The notes under the pieces are model-generated. The model was not told the origin of the DNA. It did not search any database and saw only the letters and a list, made by a program, of their open reading frames with translations. Of a DNA stretch of 5,820 bases, positions 1 through 5,752 are shown piece after piece (the stretch's first letter is position 1; every line of letters starts with the position of its first letter). A program made the position numbers and the translations under genes. The stretch covers positions 1-5,820 of the forward strand of contig CAMJHJ010000161.1 of assembly GCA_946405485.1 (NCBI GenBank), read 5' to 3'. Origin of the DNA: an uncultured Bacteroidales bacterium (GTDB lineage: Bacteria; Bacteroidota; Bacteroidia; Bacteroidales; UBA932).

Positions 1-799
1 GCATGTGGGTGAGCTGGGCGCTGTTCTGCAGCGAGTTGTACATCGACTTGGCGATGAGCTTGCGCATGTTGGACATTTTTTCGACGGTGAATTCCTCACC
101 TTCACCGGCGATGTCGGTATGGTTGGGCTTCCAGGTCTTGAGGTCTCCGGCCCGTACTGTGCCGCTGAGGCCGCTGCCGGTCTCGGGAACGGCCTTGCCT
201 CCTTCGGCCATCATGGCCTTGGCGAGGCCGGTGAGCGGTTTGGCTGCGGCGAGGACGTCCCGTTCGATGATGCGTCCGTGAGGGCCGCTGCCGGCGAGTT
301 GGGCGGTGTCGACGCCTTTTTCAGCGGCGGTCTTGCGGGCGCGGGGAGAGACGGGGGCGCCGGGAGTGGGGGCGGCAGATGAGGGAGTCCCCTCGCTGGC
401 CGCCTCGCTGCGCTCGGCCCCACCGTTCGCTTCGCTCACGGTCCCCCCTCTTAAGGTGCCGAGGGTGGCACTGGCCTGAGAGGGGACTCCCTCACTTGCC
501 GCTGCGGGCGCTTCCGCAGCAGCCTGGGTACCGCCCGGCGCGAACTCGGCGAAGGATTCACCGGCGGCGCCGATGACCATCACGTTGGTCAGCACAGGGA
601 TTTCGTCCCCATCCTTGAAGAAGCAGGCCAGGACGGTGCCCGCCACTTGCGCCTCCTCTTCGAAAGAAGCTTTGTCCGTTTCGTAGCTGAACAAGACATC
701 GCCGACCGCTACGGGATCGCCGACCTTTTTCTTGAACTCTGTAACGATACAGCTTTCTACCGATTGCCCTTGCTTGGGCATGATAACTGCTTTTGCCAT
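1..799 (-). CDS. 2-oxo acid dehydrogenase complex E2 (dihydrolipoamide acyltransferase), C-terminus cut by window edge
   Basis: The frame is open from ATG at 799 to the left edge (266 codons seen; roughly 200 residues of catalytic domain are missing). Residues 1-80 form a lipoyl domain with the lipoylation motif ETDKAS, the modified lysine being K43. A linker (about 85-150) is followed by a peripheral subunit-binding domain (about 151-186; SPRARKTAAEKGV, then GSGPHGRIIERDV). Residues 189-220 look like a second, degenerate copy (GSGLSGTVRAGDL). The catalytic acyltransferase domain begins near 236 (MRKLIAKSMYNSLQ). Family knowledge: E2 is the core of the complex, moving acyl groups from E1 to CoA and working with E3. 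The lipoyl start IMPKQGQSVESCIV suggests a pyruvate dehydrogenase type, but the substrate cannot be fixed here. Oddity: residues 102-140 are encoded by a palindromic element inserted in frame. The start is supported by the lipoyl domain beginning at once and by a promoter about 55 bp upstream. Confidence 0.93.
   Translation of the reverse strand, partial: MAKAVIMPKQGQSVESCIVTEFKKKVGDPVAVGDVLFSYETDKASFEEEAQVAGTVLACFFKDGDEIPVLTNVMVIGAAGESFAEFAPGGTQAAAEAPAAASEGVPSQASATLGTLRGGTVSEANGGAERSEAASEGTPSSAAPTPGAPVSPRARKTAAEKGVDTAQLAGSGPHGRIIERDVLAAAKPLTGLAKAMMAEGGKAVPETGSGLSGTVRAGDLKTWKPNHTDIAGEGEEFTVEKMSNMRKLIAKSMYNSLQNSAQLTHM
380..494. repeat. Palindromic element with 15-bp inverted ends inside the E2 coding sequence
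   Basis: TGAGGGAGTCCCCTC at 380-394 is repeated as its exact reverse complement at 480-494. After two mismatched positions on each side, pairing resumes for 6 bp (372-377 with 497-502). Each arm is itself close to a palindrome, so the two ends read on the minus strand encode nearly the same peptide, ASEGVPS (101-107) and ASEGTPS (134-140). The interior holds a small GTGCC/GGCAC hairpin (456-460 with 467-471), a CCGT/ACGG palindrome around 423-441 and a direct repeat CCTCGCTG (391-398, 403-410). The 39 codons involved stay in frame and encode a Ser/Glu/Gly/Ala-rich stretch. No target-site duplication is visible. It resembles in principle the small palindromic repeats that insert in frame into genes of some bacteria; membership of a family is inferred, as only one copy is in this window. 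Confidence 0.65.
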
Positions 800-830
800 T
801 ATGTTAAATTTAAGTCTTTTCGCGTCAAAA

Positions 831-847
831 AAATGACTTTGTCATTT
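831..847. promoter_or_regulatory. Perfect 7-bp palindrome at the predicted E2 transcription start (operator candidate)
   Basis: AAATGACTTTGTCATTT has two perfect 7-bp half-sites around a 3-bp centre. On the minus strand it begins about where transcription should start from the promoter at 855-886, and lies about 32 bp before the E2 start codon. That position would suit a repressor site. Read as RNA it is a short AT-rich hairpin followed by a run of T, so a weak terminator or attenuator is the alternative, though it would be unusually close to the transcription start. Confidence 0.4.
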
Positions 848-854
848 CATCTTC

Positions 855-886
855 GAAATTTACAACTTTTTTGGCGGATTATGAAA
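855..886 (-). promoter_or_regulatory. Promoter candidate for the E2 gene
   Basis: On the minus strand TAAATTTC (862 to 855) matches the Bacteroidota -7 consensus TAnnTTTG at all but the last base. TTTC (886 to 883), spaced 20 bp upstream, matches the -33 box TTTG in three of four bases. Transcription would start near 848-850, giving a leader of about 50 nt. This is the best-matching site found by eye between the hairpin and the E2 start codon. Confidence 0.5.
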
Positions 887-905
887 GAAAAACCAAGGAA
901 AATAG

Positions 906-924
906 TCAACCGATTTATCAACCG
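906..924. repeat. Short direct repeat TCAACCG upstream of the E2 promoter
   Basis: TCAACCG occurs at 906-912 and again at 918-924, a 12-bp period, 20-41 bp upstream of the proposed -33 box of the E2 promoter. Paired half-sites in this position could bind an activator, but a 7-bp repeat can arise by chance and no known regulator site is recognised. Confidence 0.3.
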
Positions 925-941
925 CTGGGATACCTCTATAA

Positions 942-1021
942 ACCGGGACCGCCATGCGCTTGGCAGGAGCATTCCCGAAGGGTAAAACTATCGCTCCTGA
1001 CAGGCGTATGGCGGTCCCGGT
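942..1021. repeat. Long imperfect inverted repeat (29-bp stem, 22-nt loop); possible terminator of the TIM-barrel gene
   Basis: The arms at 942-970 and 993-1021 pair at 26 of 29 positions. The outer 14 bp (starting ACCGGGACCGCCAT) and the inner 7 bp (GCAGGAGC side) are the solid parts. In a plus-strand RNA two of the three mismatches become G-U pairs (956 with 1007, 960 with 1003); in a minus-strand RNA all three are mismatches. The loop holds CCCGAAGGG, which on the minus strand contains a cUUCGg tetraloop. The structure starts 19 nt after the stop codon of the TIM-barrel gene, fitting a 3'-end hairpin. Only a poor T-tract follows (TTTATAG), so it is not a classic intrinsic terminator. A dispersed palindromic repeat is the main alternative. 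Confidence 0.6.
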
Positions 1022-1040
1022 CGATGCGGGTCGTAGACTG

Positions 1041-1862
1041 CTATTTGGCGAGGGCGTCCATCACACCGCGCAGATAGCCGACAGACTCGGCCACGCCCGG
1101 ATGGGGATTGTCCCCGTTCTTCTCGAATTCGATGGAAATGACACCCTGGTACTTGATCTTGCGCAGCGCCTTCACGATGGAGGGGATATCCATCACGCCG
1201 CGTCCCATCTCCCAGGTCTGGCCGGCCTTCGAGGCGGCGGTCTCATCCTTGATATGGATGTCATAGATCCATTTCCCGTATTTGCGGATGTCCTTCGCCA
1301 CGTCATAGCCGGAGCGGAAGGTGTGGCCCAGATCCATGCAGCAGCCTACGCCCAGTGAAGGATCCTTCACCAGTTCGACGACCGTGCGGATGTCCGGGAA
1401 TGCGGCGCCGTCCGGGCCGTGCGTATGGATCGCGACCTTGATGCCGGTCTCCTTGACCTTCTCGATCACGTAGGGCAGTAGGTCATAGTCCGGCACGCCG
1501 ATGAACATCTTGGCTCCGTAACGCTGCGCATAGGCGAAGGTGCGGTCCACCTGCTCCTTGCTCTTCATGTAGATGGGACCGAGGATATAACCCTCGATGC
1601 CGTACTCCGCGCATTTGGCCTTGAAGGCGTCCATCTGCTCTTTCGTGGAGTCCAGCGGCAGCCACCAATCCTTGACGGAGAAGTATTTGACGCCCATATC
1701 CTTCAGGAACTGGAGGGTCTGGTCCAGGTTGAACTTGCGATAAGAGTAACCGGCGATGCCGATCTTGTAGGCGTCCGAGCCGTGGCGGACTTCCTGCGCC
1801 TGGGCCGGCATCGCGGCGGAGAGCATCAGGGCGAGGGTGAGAATTCTGACGATCTTTTTCAT
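1041..1862 (-). CDS. Secreted sugar phosphate isomerase/epimerase-like TIM-barrel protein
   Basis: 273 residues from ATG at 1862. The N-terminus MKKIVRILTLALMLSAAMPA is a signal peptide, with likely cleavage after AQA (residue 22, before QEVRH), so the mature protein should be exported, probably to the periplasm. The rest resembles the xylose isomerase-like / AP endonuclease family 2 TIM barrel. Candidate metal or substrate residues at the strand ends are H146/H148 (AIHTHGPD), D177 and H180 (CMDLGH), H203 and D206 (IHIKDE) and E245/E247 (ISIEFE). Family members isomerise or epimerise sugars with a divalent metal; the substrate here is unknown. An in-frame ATG at 1895 was rejected because it falls inside the promoter box at 1893-1900 and would add 11 residues before the signal peptide. 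The gene follows tilS on the same strand, 43 bp away, apparently with its own promoter. Confidence 0.88.
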   Translation of the reverse strand: MKKIVRILTLALMLSAAMPAQAQEVRHGSDAYKIGIAGYSYRKFNLDQTLQFLKDMGVKYFSVKDWWLPLDSTKEQMDAFKAKCAEYGIEGYILGPIYMKSKEQVDRTFAYAQRYGAKMFIGVPDYDLLPYVIEKVKETGIKVAIHTHGPDGAAFPDIRTVVELVKDPSLGVGCCMDLGHTFRSGYDVAKDIRKYGKWIYDIHIKDETAASKAGQTWEMGRGVMDIPSIVKALRKIKYQGVISIEFEKNGDNPHPGVAESVGYLRGVMDALAK

Positions 1863-1892
1863 GATATGTTTAAGATTTGATTTCGCTGAAGG

Positions 1893-1923
1893 CAAATATA
1901 CGTTTTTAAATCAACTCGACAAT
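1893..1923 (-). promoter_or_regulatory. Promoter candidate for the TIM-barrel gene, overlapping the end of tilS
   Basis: On the minus strand TATATTTG (1900 to 1893) is a perfect match to the Bacteroidota -7 box TAnnTTTG. ATTG (1923 to 1920), 19 bp upstream and inside the last tilS codons, matches three of four bases of the -33 box. Transcription would start near 1886, leaving a leader of about 24 nt before the ATG at 1862. The sequence around the -7 box, CGTATATTTGC, recurs upstream of proS. Read-through from tilS remains possible because no terminator fits in the gap. Confidence 0.6.
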
Positions 1924-3153
1924 CAGGATGCGCCCGGTTTTTTCGGTGACACGCACCGATTCGTCAATCCGCCTGCCCACCAATGCCGCGACCCGGGAGC
2001 CGCCTTCCGGATGCTCGATCACCCGGGCGGAGGCTTTGTCCGCAGCGGAGTATTTGAGATCGGTGAACAGGTCGCTGAGTTTCTTGCGACCTTTCATTCC
2101 GAGCGGGACCATCCAGTCTCCGGGACGCCAGGGCCGGATCACGGGCTCAGCCGGCAGCAGTCCGGCATCCATGAAGAGCGTCCCGGCCGGGGGAATGGGG
2201 GAGAATCCGTCCGTGCGGGGGAGGACCTTCATTCTGATGGAAGGTCTCTCCGGCGCGATGACAGAGGGGGCCAGGAAGCCGCGTGACAGGGTCCAGGGAC
2301 CGAACTGACGCGTGCCCGGAAGGTCCCCCGCCTCCAGGATGGTGATGAGTTGCTCCAGATGGCCGGCATCCAGTCCGGAATCCTCCGTCAGCCGGAAGAG
2401 CAGATATCGCCAGTGTCTGCGGTCCAGCAGCTTGGCGAGATCGATCCGGCCAGCTTCATCTTGAATCTCCGCCTTCGTTTGTACGAAAAGATCCTCGGCG
2501 ATGTCATCTGCCTGCGCAAAGTGCTCCCGGTCTCGGCGCAGTGCCGTACGGAAGGCGGGATTGATTTCTTCAAATAGCGGGAAGACCTTGTGCCGCAGCA
2601 AATTGCGTTTGATACGGGTATCCGTGTTGCTGCCGTCCTCCCGCCAGGCGCATCCGTGGGTACGCATCCACGCTTCGATCTCCTTGCGCTCCAGTCCCAG
2701 CATCGGACGCAGCAGCCTTCCCTTTCCGTTCCCATAGGGGATGGGAGCGGACGCTGACATCCCGCGCATGCCGTGCGGCCCTGTCCCTCGCAAGAGGTTG
2801 AGTATCATCGTTTCCGCATCGTCGTCGGCATTGTGGGCGACGGCGACGGCGTCGAAACCCTCCTCGGCGCAAAGCTGGGCGAACCAGCGATAGCGCAGCT
2901 CACGCGCTGCCATTTCCAGGCTGACGCCCCGCTCTGCGGCAAATCCGGCCGTATCGAAAGACCGGACGGACAGCGGCAGTCCGTGCCTGTCGCACCAGTC
3001 ACGGACGAAAGCCTCGTCTCCGTCGGACTCAGCGCCCCGGAGCCGGAAGTTGCAGTGCGCGACGGCGAAAGAACAGCCGGGGAACAATTCCCCGGCCCGT
3101 TCTGCCAGATACATCGAATCGATGCCTCCGCTGACTGCCAGCAAGACCTTCAT
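1906..3153 (-). CDS. tilS: tRNA(Ile)-lysidine synthetase
   Basis: 415 residues. TilS uses ATP to attach lysine to C34 of the CAU-anticodon tRNA-Ile, changing its codon reading from AUG to AUA and its identity from Met to Ile. The N-terminal N-type ATP pyrophosphatase domain shows the PP-loop SGGIDS (8-13), the RELRYRW motif (84-90), HNADDDAET (107-115; H107, D110, D111, E114) and EDGSNTDTRIKRNLLR (172-187, ending in the conserved RNxxR). The C-terminal domain shows RPWRPGDWMVPLG (340-352), KKLSDLFTDLK (358-368) and VGRRIDESVRVT (392-403). Length suits the multi-domain TilS form. The start is secure because the PP-loop sits only seven residues in. It begins 12 bp after the DUF3078 stop, with no clear Shine-Dalgarno, and is probably translated from the proS operon transcript. 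No key residue appears to be missing. Confidence 0.96.
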   Translation of the reverse strand: MKVLLAVSGGIDSMYLAERAGELFPGCSFAVAHCNFRLRGAESDGDEAFVRDWCDRHGLPLSVRSFDTAGFAAERGVSLEMAARELRYRWFAQLCAEEGFDAVAVAHNADDDAETMILNLLRGTGPHGMRGMSASAPIPYGNGKGRLLRPMLGLERKEIEAWMRTHGCAWREDGSNTDTRIKRNLLRHKVFPLFEEINPAFRTALRRDREHFAQADDIAEDLFVQTKAEIQDEAGRIDLAKLLDRRHWRYLLFRLTEDSGLDAGHLEQLITILEAGDLPGTRQFGPWTLSRGFLAPSVIAPERPSIRMKVLPRTDGFSPIPPAGTLFMDAGLLPAEPVIRPWRPGDWMVPLGMKGRKKLSDLFTDLKYSAADKASARVIEHPEGGSRVAALVGRRIDESVRVTEKTGRILIVELI

Positions 3154-3165
3154 CCGCTTAATGCC

Positions 3166-4191
3166 CTATTTCTTTTTCTTGGGTTGGAGGGAATAGGTGA
3201 AATTCAGGGTCAGGAACTCCTTGAACTGTACTTTCTTGGTTCCGTCGATCAGGACGTTGGGGTCATAGATGAGCCAGGTCTGGAAAGCCAGGGCCAGGTG
3301 TTTGGCAAACTGCCAGCTGATCTTGTTGTCCCAGTTGACACGCAGGTCGGTCGGGTTGTGCAGATAGTCGGAGAAGAGGACGAGTTTGGTCTCTCCCGCG
3401 AAGACGTCGTTGATCTTGAACCGGGCGTTGGCGGTCAACTGCGCACCCAGCTGGAACCGGGCGGACCGGTACATGAAGTTTTCTATCTCGGTCGCAGACT
3501 GATACTCATCCTTGAGCTCCATGCTGTATTTTTTCCGGAGCTCCTCCCGCCGGACGATGGTGAAACCGCCGGTCAGCGGGGAGAAGTTGACGACGAACCA
3601 GGGCTTCGGCGCCCAGTCGATACCGAGTGAAAGGGTCGTATAGGCAGGGGAGAGGAACGCGGACTGCAGGACGGCCTTGGCCATCCAGTCATCGAAGGTG
3701 GGATTCTCCCCGCCCGGGTTGTTGAACTTGTGGGTCTCGGAGAACTGCGAGAGGAAGTTGAAGGCGGCGGTATAACTCCATTTCGACTTTTCGCTGGTCT
3801 TGTAGCCCCATTTGCTGTCAAACAGGATGCGGTCCTTGTTTTTCTGCAGCACGGGTTTGTCCTCGGAATAGAAGAAACCGTAGTCCAGCTGGAGGCGGTT
3901 GTTCCAGTAGGTCAATCCTTTCTTGTAGTTGGCGAAACCGTCAACGGCGGATGCGAGGGAGGTCTGGTTATAGCCGCCCGCAGCCCAGTTGGTGAGGATG
4001 GTGTTGGTGAAACCCAGGTCGAACTTGAGACCATGGGTCCAGTAATTGGGCTTGGCCGGGGCCTGCTGCTCTTCCTGCGTCTGGGCGAGGGCTTCGGCTG
4101 CTTTGGCGGCTGCTTCCTGCACCGACTGCGCAAAGGAACAAATACCGGCGGCCAGCAGCAGCGAGACGGCTGCGATCACTCTCTTTTTCAT
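3166..4191 (-). CDS. DUF3078-type exported protein, probable outer membrane beta-barrel
   Basis: 341 residues from ATG at 4191. MKKRVIAAVSLLLAAGICSF is a signal peptide, with likely cleavage after SFA (residue 21). A short Ala/Glu/Gln-rich segment (22-46) leads into a body rich in alternating aromatic and polar residues, such as WTHGLKFDLGFTNTILTNWAAGGYNQ (51-76), typical of Bacteroidota DUF3078 proteins. The many short amphipathic strands (for example 95-108, 137-150, 184-202, 246-258, 324-335) suggest a beta-barrel in the outer membrane; this is inference. The last strand (LTLNFTYSLQ) is followed by PKKKK, an unusual tail for a barrel protein. The frame stays open upstream to 4497 but that part lies inside proS and is Arg/Ser-rich shadow sequence, so the signal peptide decides the start. 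It sits 7 bp after the proS stop and 12 bp before tilS. No function is known to me. Confidence 0.85.
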   Translation of the reverse strand: MKKRVIAAVSLLLAAGICSFAQSVQEAAAKAAEALAQTQEEQQAPAKPNYWTHGLKFDLGFTNTILTNWAAGGYNQTSLASAVDGFANYKKGLTYWNNRLQLDYGFFYSEDKPVLQKNKDRILFDSKWGYKTSEKSKWSYTAAFNFLSQFSETHKFNNPGGENPTFDDWMAKAVLQSAFLSPAYTTLSLGIDWAPKPWFVVNFSPLTGGFTIVRREELRKKYSMELKDEYQSATEIENFMYRSARFQLGAQLTANARFKINDVFAGETKLVLFSDYLHNPTDLRVNWDNKISWQFAKHLALAFQTWLIYDPNVLIDGTKKVQFKEFLTLNFTYSLQPKKKK

Positions 4192-4198
4192 ATGCGGA

Positions 4199-5677
4199 TC
4201 AATAAGAAATGGCAAAAACGACTCTCCTGTGGGAAGGCTTGCCGGAATAGATGCACTTGCCCTCCTCCTCGCAGACGACCGTGTCGACGGGGATGCAGCG
4301 GATCGTGGCCTTGGTCTCGTCCTTGATCTTCTGCTCGGTCTCCGCCGTACCGTCCCAGTGACAGAGCAGGAAACCGCCCTTCTGGATCTCGGTCTTGAAC
4401 TCTTCCCAGTCGTCGCATTTACGGATGTTGGCGGCACGGAAAGCCGCTGCCTTCTCGTATATGCCCTTCTGGATATCGTCCAGCAGCTCATGGACATAAC
4501 GGTCGATGCCCTCGACCGGCACGGATGCCTTCTCGAGCGTATCGCGGCGGTGCACCTCGGCGGTACCGTTCTGGAGGTCGCGGGGTCCCATGGCGATGCG
4601 CACCGGGACGCCCTTGAGCTCCCATTCGGCGAACTTGAAACCGGGGCGCAGGTTGTCGCGGTCGTCGACCTTGGCGCTGTGACCCATTGCCTCGAAGGCC
4701 TTCTTCAGGACCTCCATCTCAGCGAGGACGGCGTTGCGCTCCTCGTCGGTCTTGTAGATCGGCACGAGCACGATCTGGATGGGGGCGAGGGCGGGCGGCA
4801 ATACGAGACCGTTGTCGTCGCCGTGCGCCATGATGAGCGCGCCCATCAGGCGCGTGCTGACACCCCAGGACGTAGCCCAGACATACTGCAGCTTGCCTTC
4901 CTTGTCCGTGAACTGGACGTCGAAGGACTTGGCGAAGTTCTGGCCCAGGAAATGGGACGTGCCGGCCTGGAGAGCCTTTCCGTCCTGCATCATGGCCTCG
5001 ATGGTGAGGGTGTCGAGGGCCCCGGCAAAGCGCTCGTTAGGGCTCTTGTGACCGACGATGACAGGCAGCGCCATGCAGTTGCGCACGAAATCGGCATAGA
5101 CATGAACCATCTCATAGGCCTTCGCTTCCGCCTCCTCGGAGGTCGCGTGGGCGGTATGACCCTCCTGCCAGAGGAACTCCGCGGTGCGGAGGAACAGCCG
5201 CGTACGCATCTCCCAGCGCACGACGTTGCACCACTGGTTGCAGAGGATGGGGAGGTCGCGCCAGGACTTGATCCAGTTCTTGTAGGTGCTCCAGATAATG
5301 GTTTCGGAGGTGGGGCGGACGATGAGTTCTTCTTCGAGTTTCGCATCGGGATCGACGACGACGCCCTTGCCGTCCGGATCGTTCATCAGACGGTGATGGG
5401 TGACCACCGCGCACTCCTTCGCAAAGCCCGCGACATGCTCTGCCTCACGGGAGAAGAAGGATTTGGGGATGAACAGGGGGAAATATGCATTCTGCACGCC
5501 GGTCTTCTTGAACATCCCGTCCAAGACAGACTGCATCTTCTCCCAGATGGCGTAGCCGTAGGGCTTGATGACCATGCAGCCGCGGACCGCGGACTGCTCG
5601 GCGAGATCCGCCTTGACGACGAGATCGTTGTACCACTGGGAGTAATTTTCAGCGCGTGAAGTGACTTCTTTTGCCAT
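4199..5677 (-). CDS. proS: Prolyl-tRNA synthetase, short archaeal/eukaryote-like type
   Basis: 492 residues from ATG at 5677 ([20 protein letters not shown]). A cytosolic class II synthetase charging tRNA-Pro. Visible motifs: [17 protein letters not shown] (33-49, motif 1 region), RPTSETIIW (121-129) with [28 protein letters not shown] (151-178, motif 2) and [26 protein letters not shown] (270-295, motif 3). An anticodon-binding domain follows (about 300-405), then a C-terminal domain with cysteines C439, C461, C469 and C475, matching the zinc-binding extension of the archaeal-type enzymes. The protein ends with the family-typical tyrosine. The editing insertion of the long bacterial type is absent. 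An in-frame ATG at 5764 was rejected because it passes through the promoter box at 5721-5728 and adds 29 residues unlike ProS. First gene of the apparent proS-DUF3078-tilS operon. Confidence 0.96.
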   Translation of the reverse strand: MAKEVTSRAENYSQWYNDLVVKADLAEQSAVRGCMVIKPYGYAIWEKMQSVLDGMFKKTGVQNAYFPLFIPKSFFSREAEHVAGFAKECAVVTHHRLMNDPDGKGVVVDPDAKLEEELIVRPTSETIIWSTYKNWIKSWRDLPILCNQWCNVVRWEMRTRLFLRTAEFLWQEGHTAHATSEEAEAKAYEMVHVYADFVRNCMALPVIVGHKSPNERFAGALDTLTIEAMMQDGKALQAGTSHFLGQNFAKSFDVQFTDKEGKLQYVWATSWGVSTRLMGALIMAHGDDNGLVLPPALAPIQIVLVPIYKTDEERNAVLAEMEVLKKAFEAMGHSAKVDDRDNLRPGFKFAEWELKGVPVRIAMGPRDLQNGTAEVHRRDTLEKASVPVEGIDRYVHELLDDIQKGIYEKAAAFRAANIRKCDDWEEFKTEIQKGGFLLCHWDGTAETEQKIKDETKATIRCIPVDTVVCEEEGKCIYSGKPSHRRVVFAISY

Positions 5678-5686
5678 GGTATTGTT

Positions 5687-5718
5687 TTTGTATAGTTCGG
5701 AAAAAAGTACTATTATTG
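5687..5718 (+). promoter_or_regulatory. Promoter candidate for the lipoprotein gene
   Basis: TTTG at 5687-5690 is a perfect -33 box and, after exactly 20 bp, TATTATTG at 5711-5718 matches the -7 box TAnnTTTG in all but one fixed position. Transcription would begin near 5724, about 30 nt before the ATG at 5753. Its -7 box ends only 2 bp from the -7 box of the opposing proS promoter. Confidence 0.5.
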
Positions 5719-5720
5719 TG

Positions 5721-5751
5721 CAAATATACGATTTTTTTAAAGAGAGCAGAA
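5721..5751 (-). promoter_or_regulatory. Promoter candidate for the proS operon
   Basis: On the minus strand TATATTTG (5728 to 5721) is a perfect Bacteroidota -7 box within CGTATATTTGC, the same core as the TIM-barrel gene promoter, and like it is preceded by TTTAAAAA. The -33 region is poor (TTCT at 5751 to 5748 with 19-bp spacing). Transcription would start near 5714, giving a leader of about 37 nt before the proS ATG. Confidence 0.55.
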
Positions 5752-5752
5752 T

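Noticed and set aside
379..576. Plus-strand frame through the palindromic element
   Set aside because: It is Arg/Pro-rich shadow sequence of the E2 linker without any recognisable feature.
942..1021. Integron attC site
   Set aside because: The long imperfect hairpin suggests it, but the conserved core GTTRRRY / RYYYAAC boxes are not present and no integrase or cassette array is nearby.
647..1077. Short plus-strand frames across the 800-1040 gap
   Set aside because: They run through the E2 start region and the hairpin, with no family resemblance and no plausible promoter; AT-rich gap sequence explains them.
2773..3630. Plus-strand open frame of 285 codons opposite tilS and the DUF3078 gene
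   Set aside because: It spans two real genes on the other strand across their junction and has no recognisable motif.
4192..4497. N-terminal extension of the DUF3078 gene into proS
   Set aside because: The extension is Arg/Ser-rich out-of-frame proS sequence; the signal peptide at 4191 marks the true start.
4046..5659. Very long plus-strand open frame (537 codons) opposite proS
   Set aside because: It is the complement of a strongly recognised proS. It has no promoter or signal of its own, begins inside the DUF3078 gene and shows no recognisable domain; GC-rich codon use commonly opens such frames.
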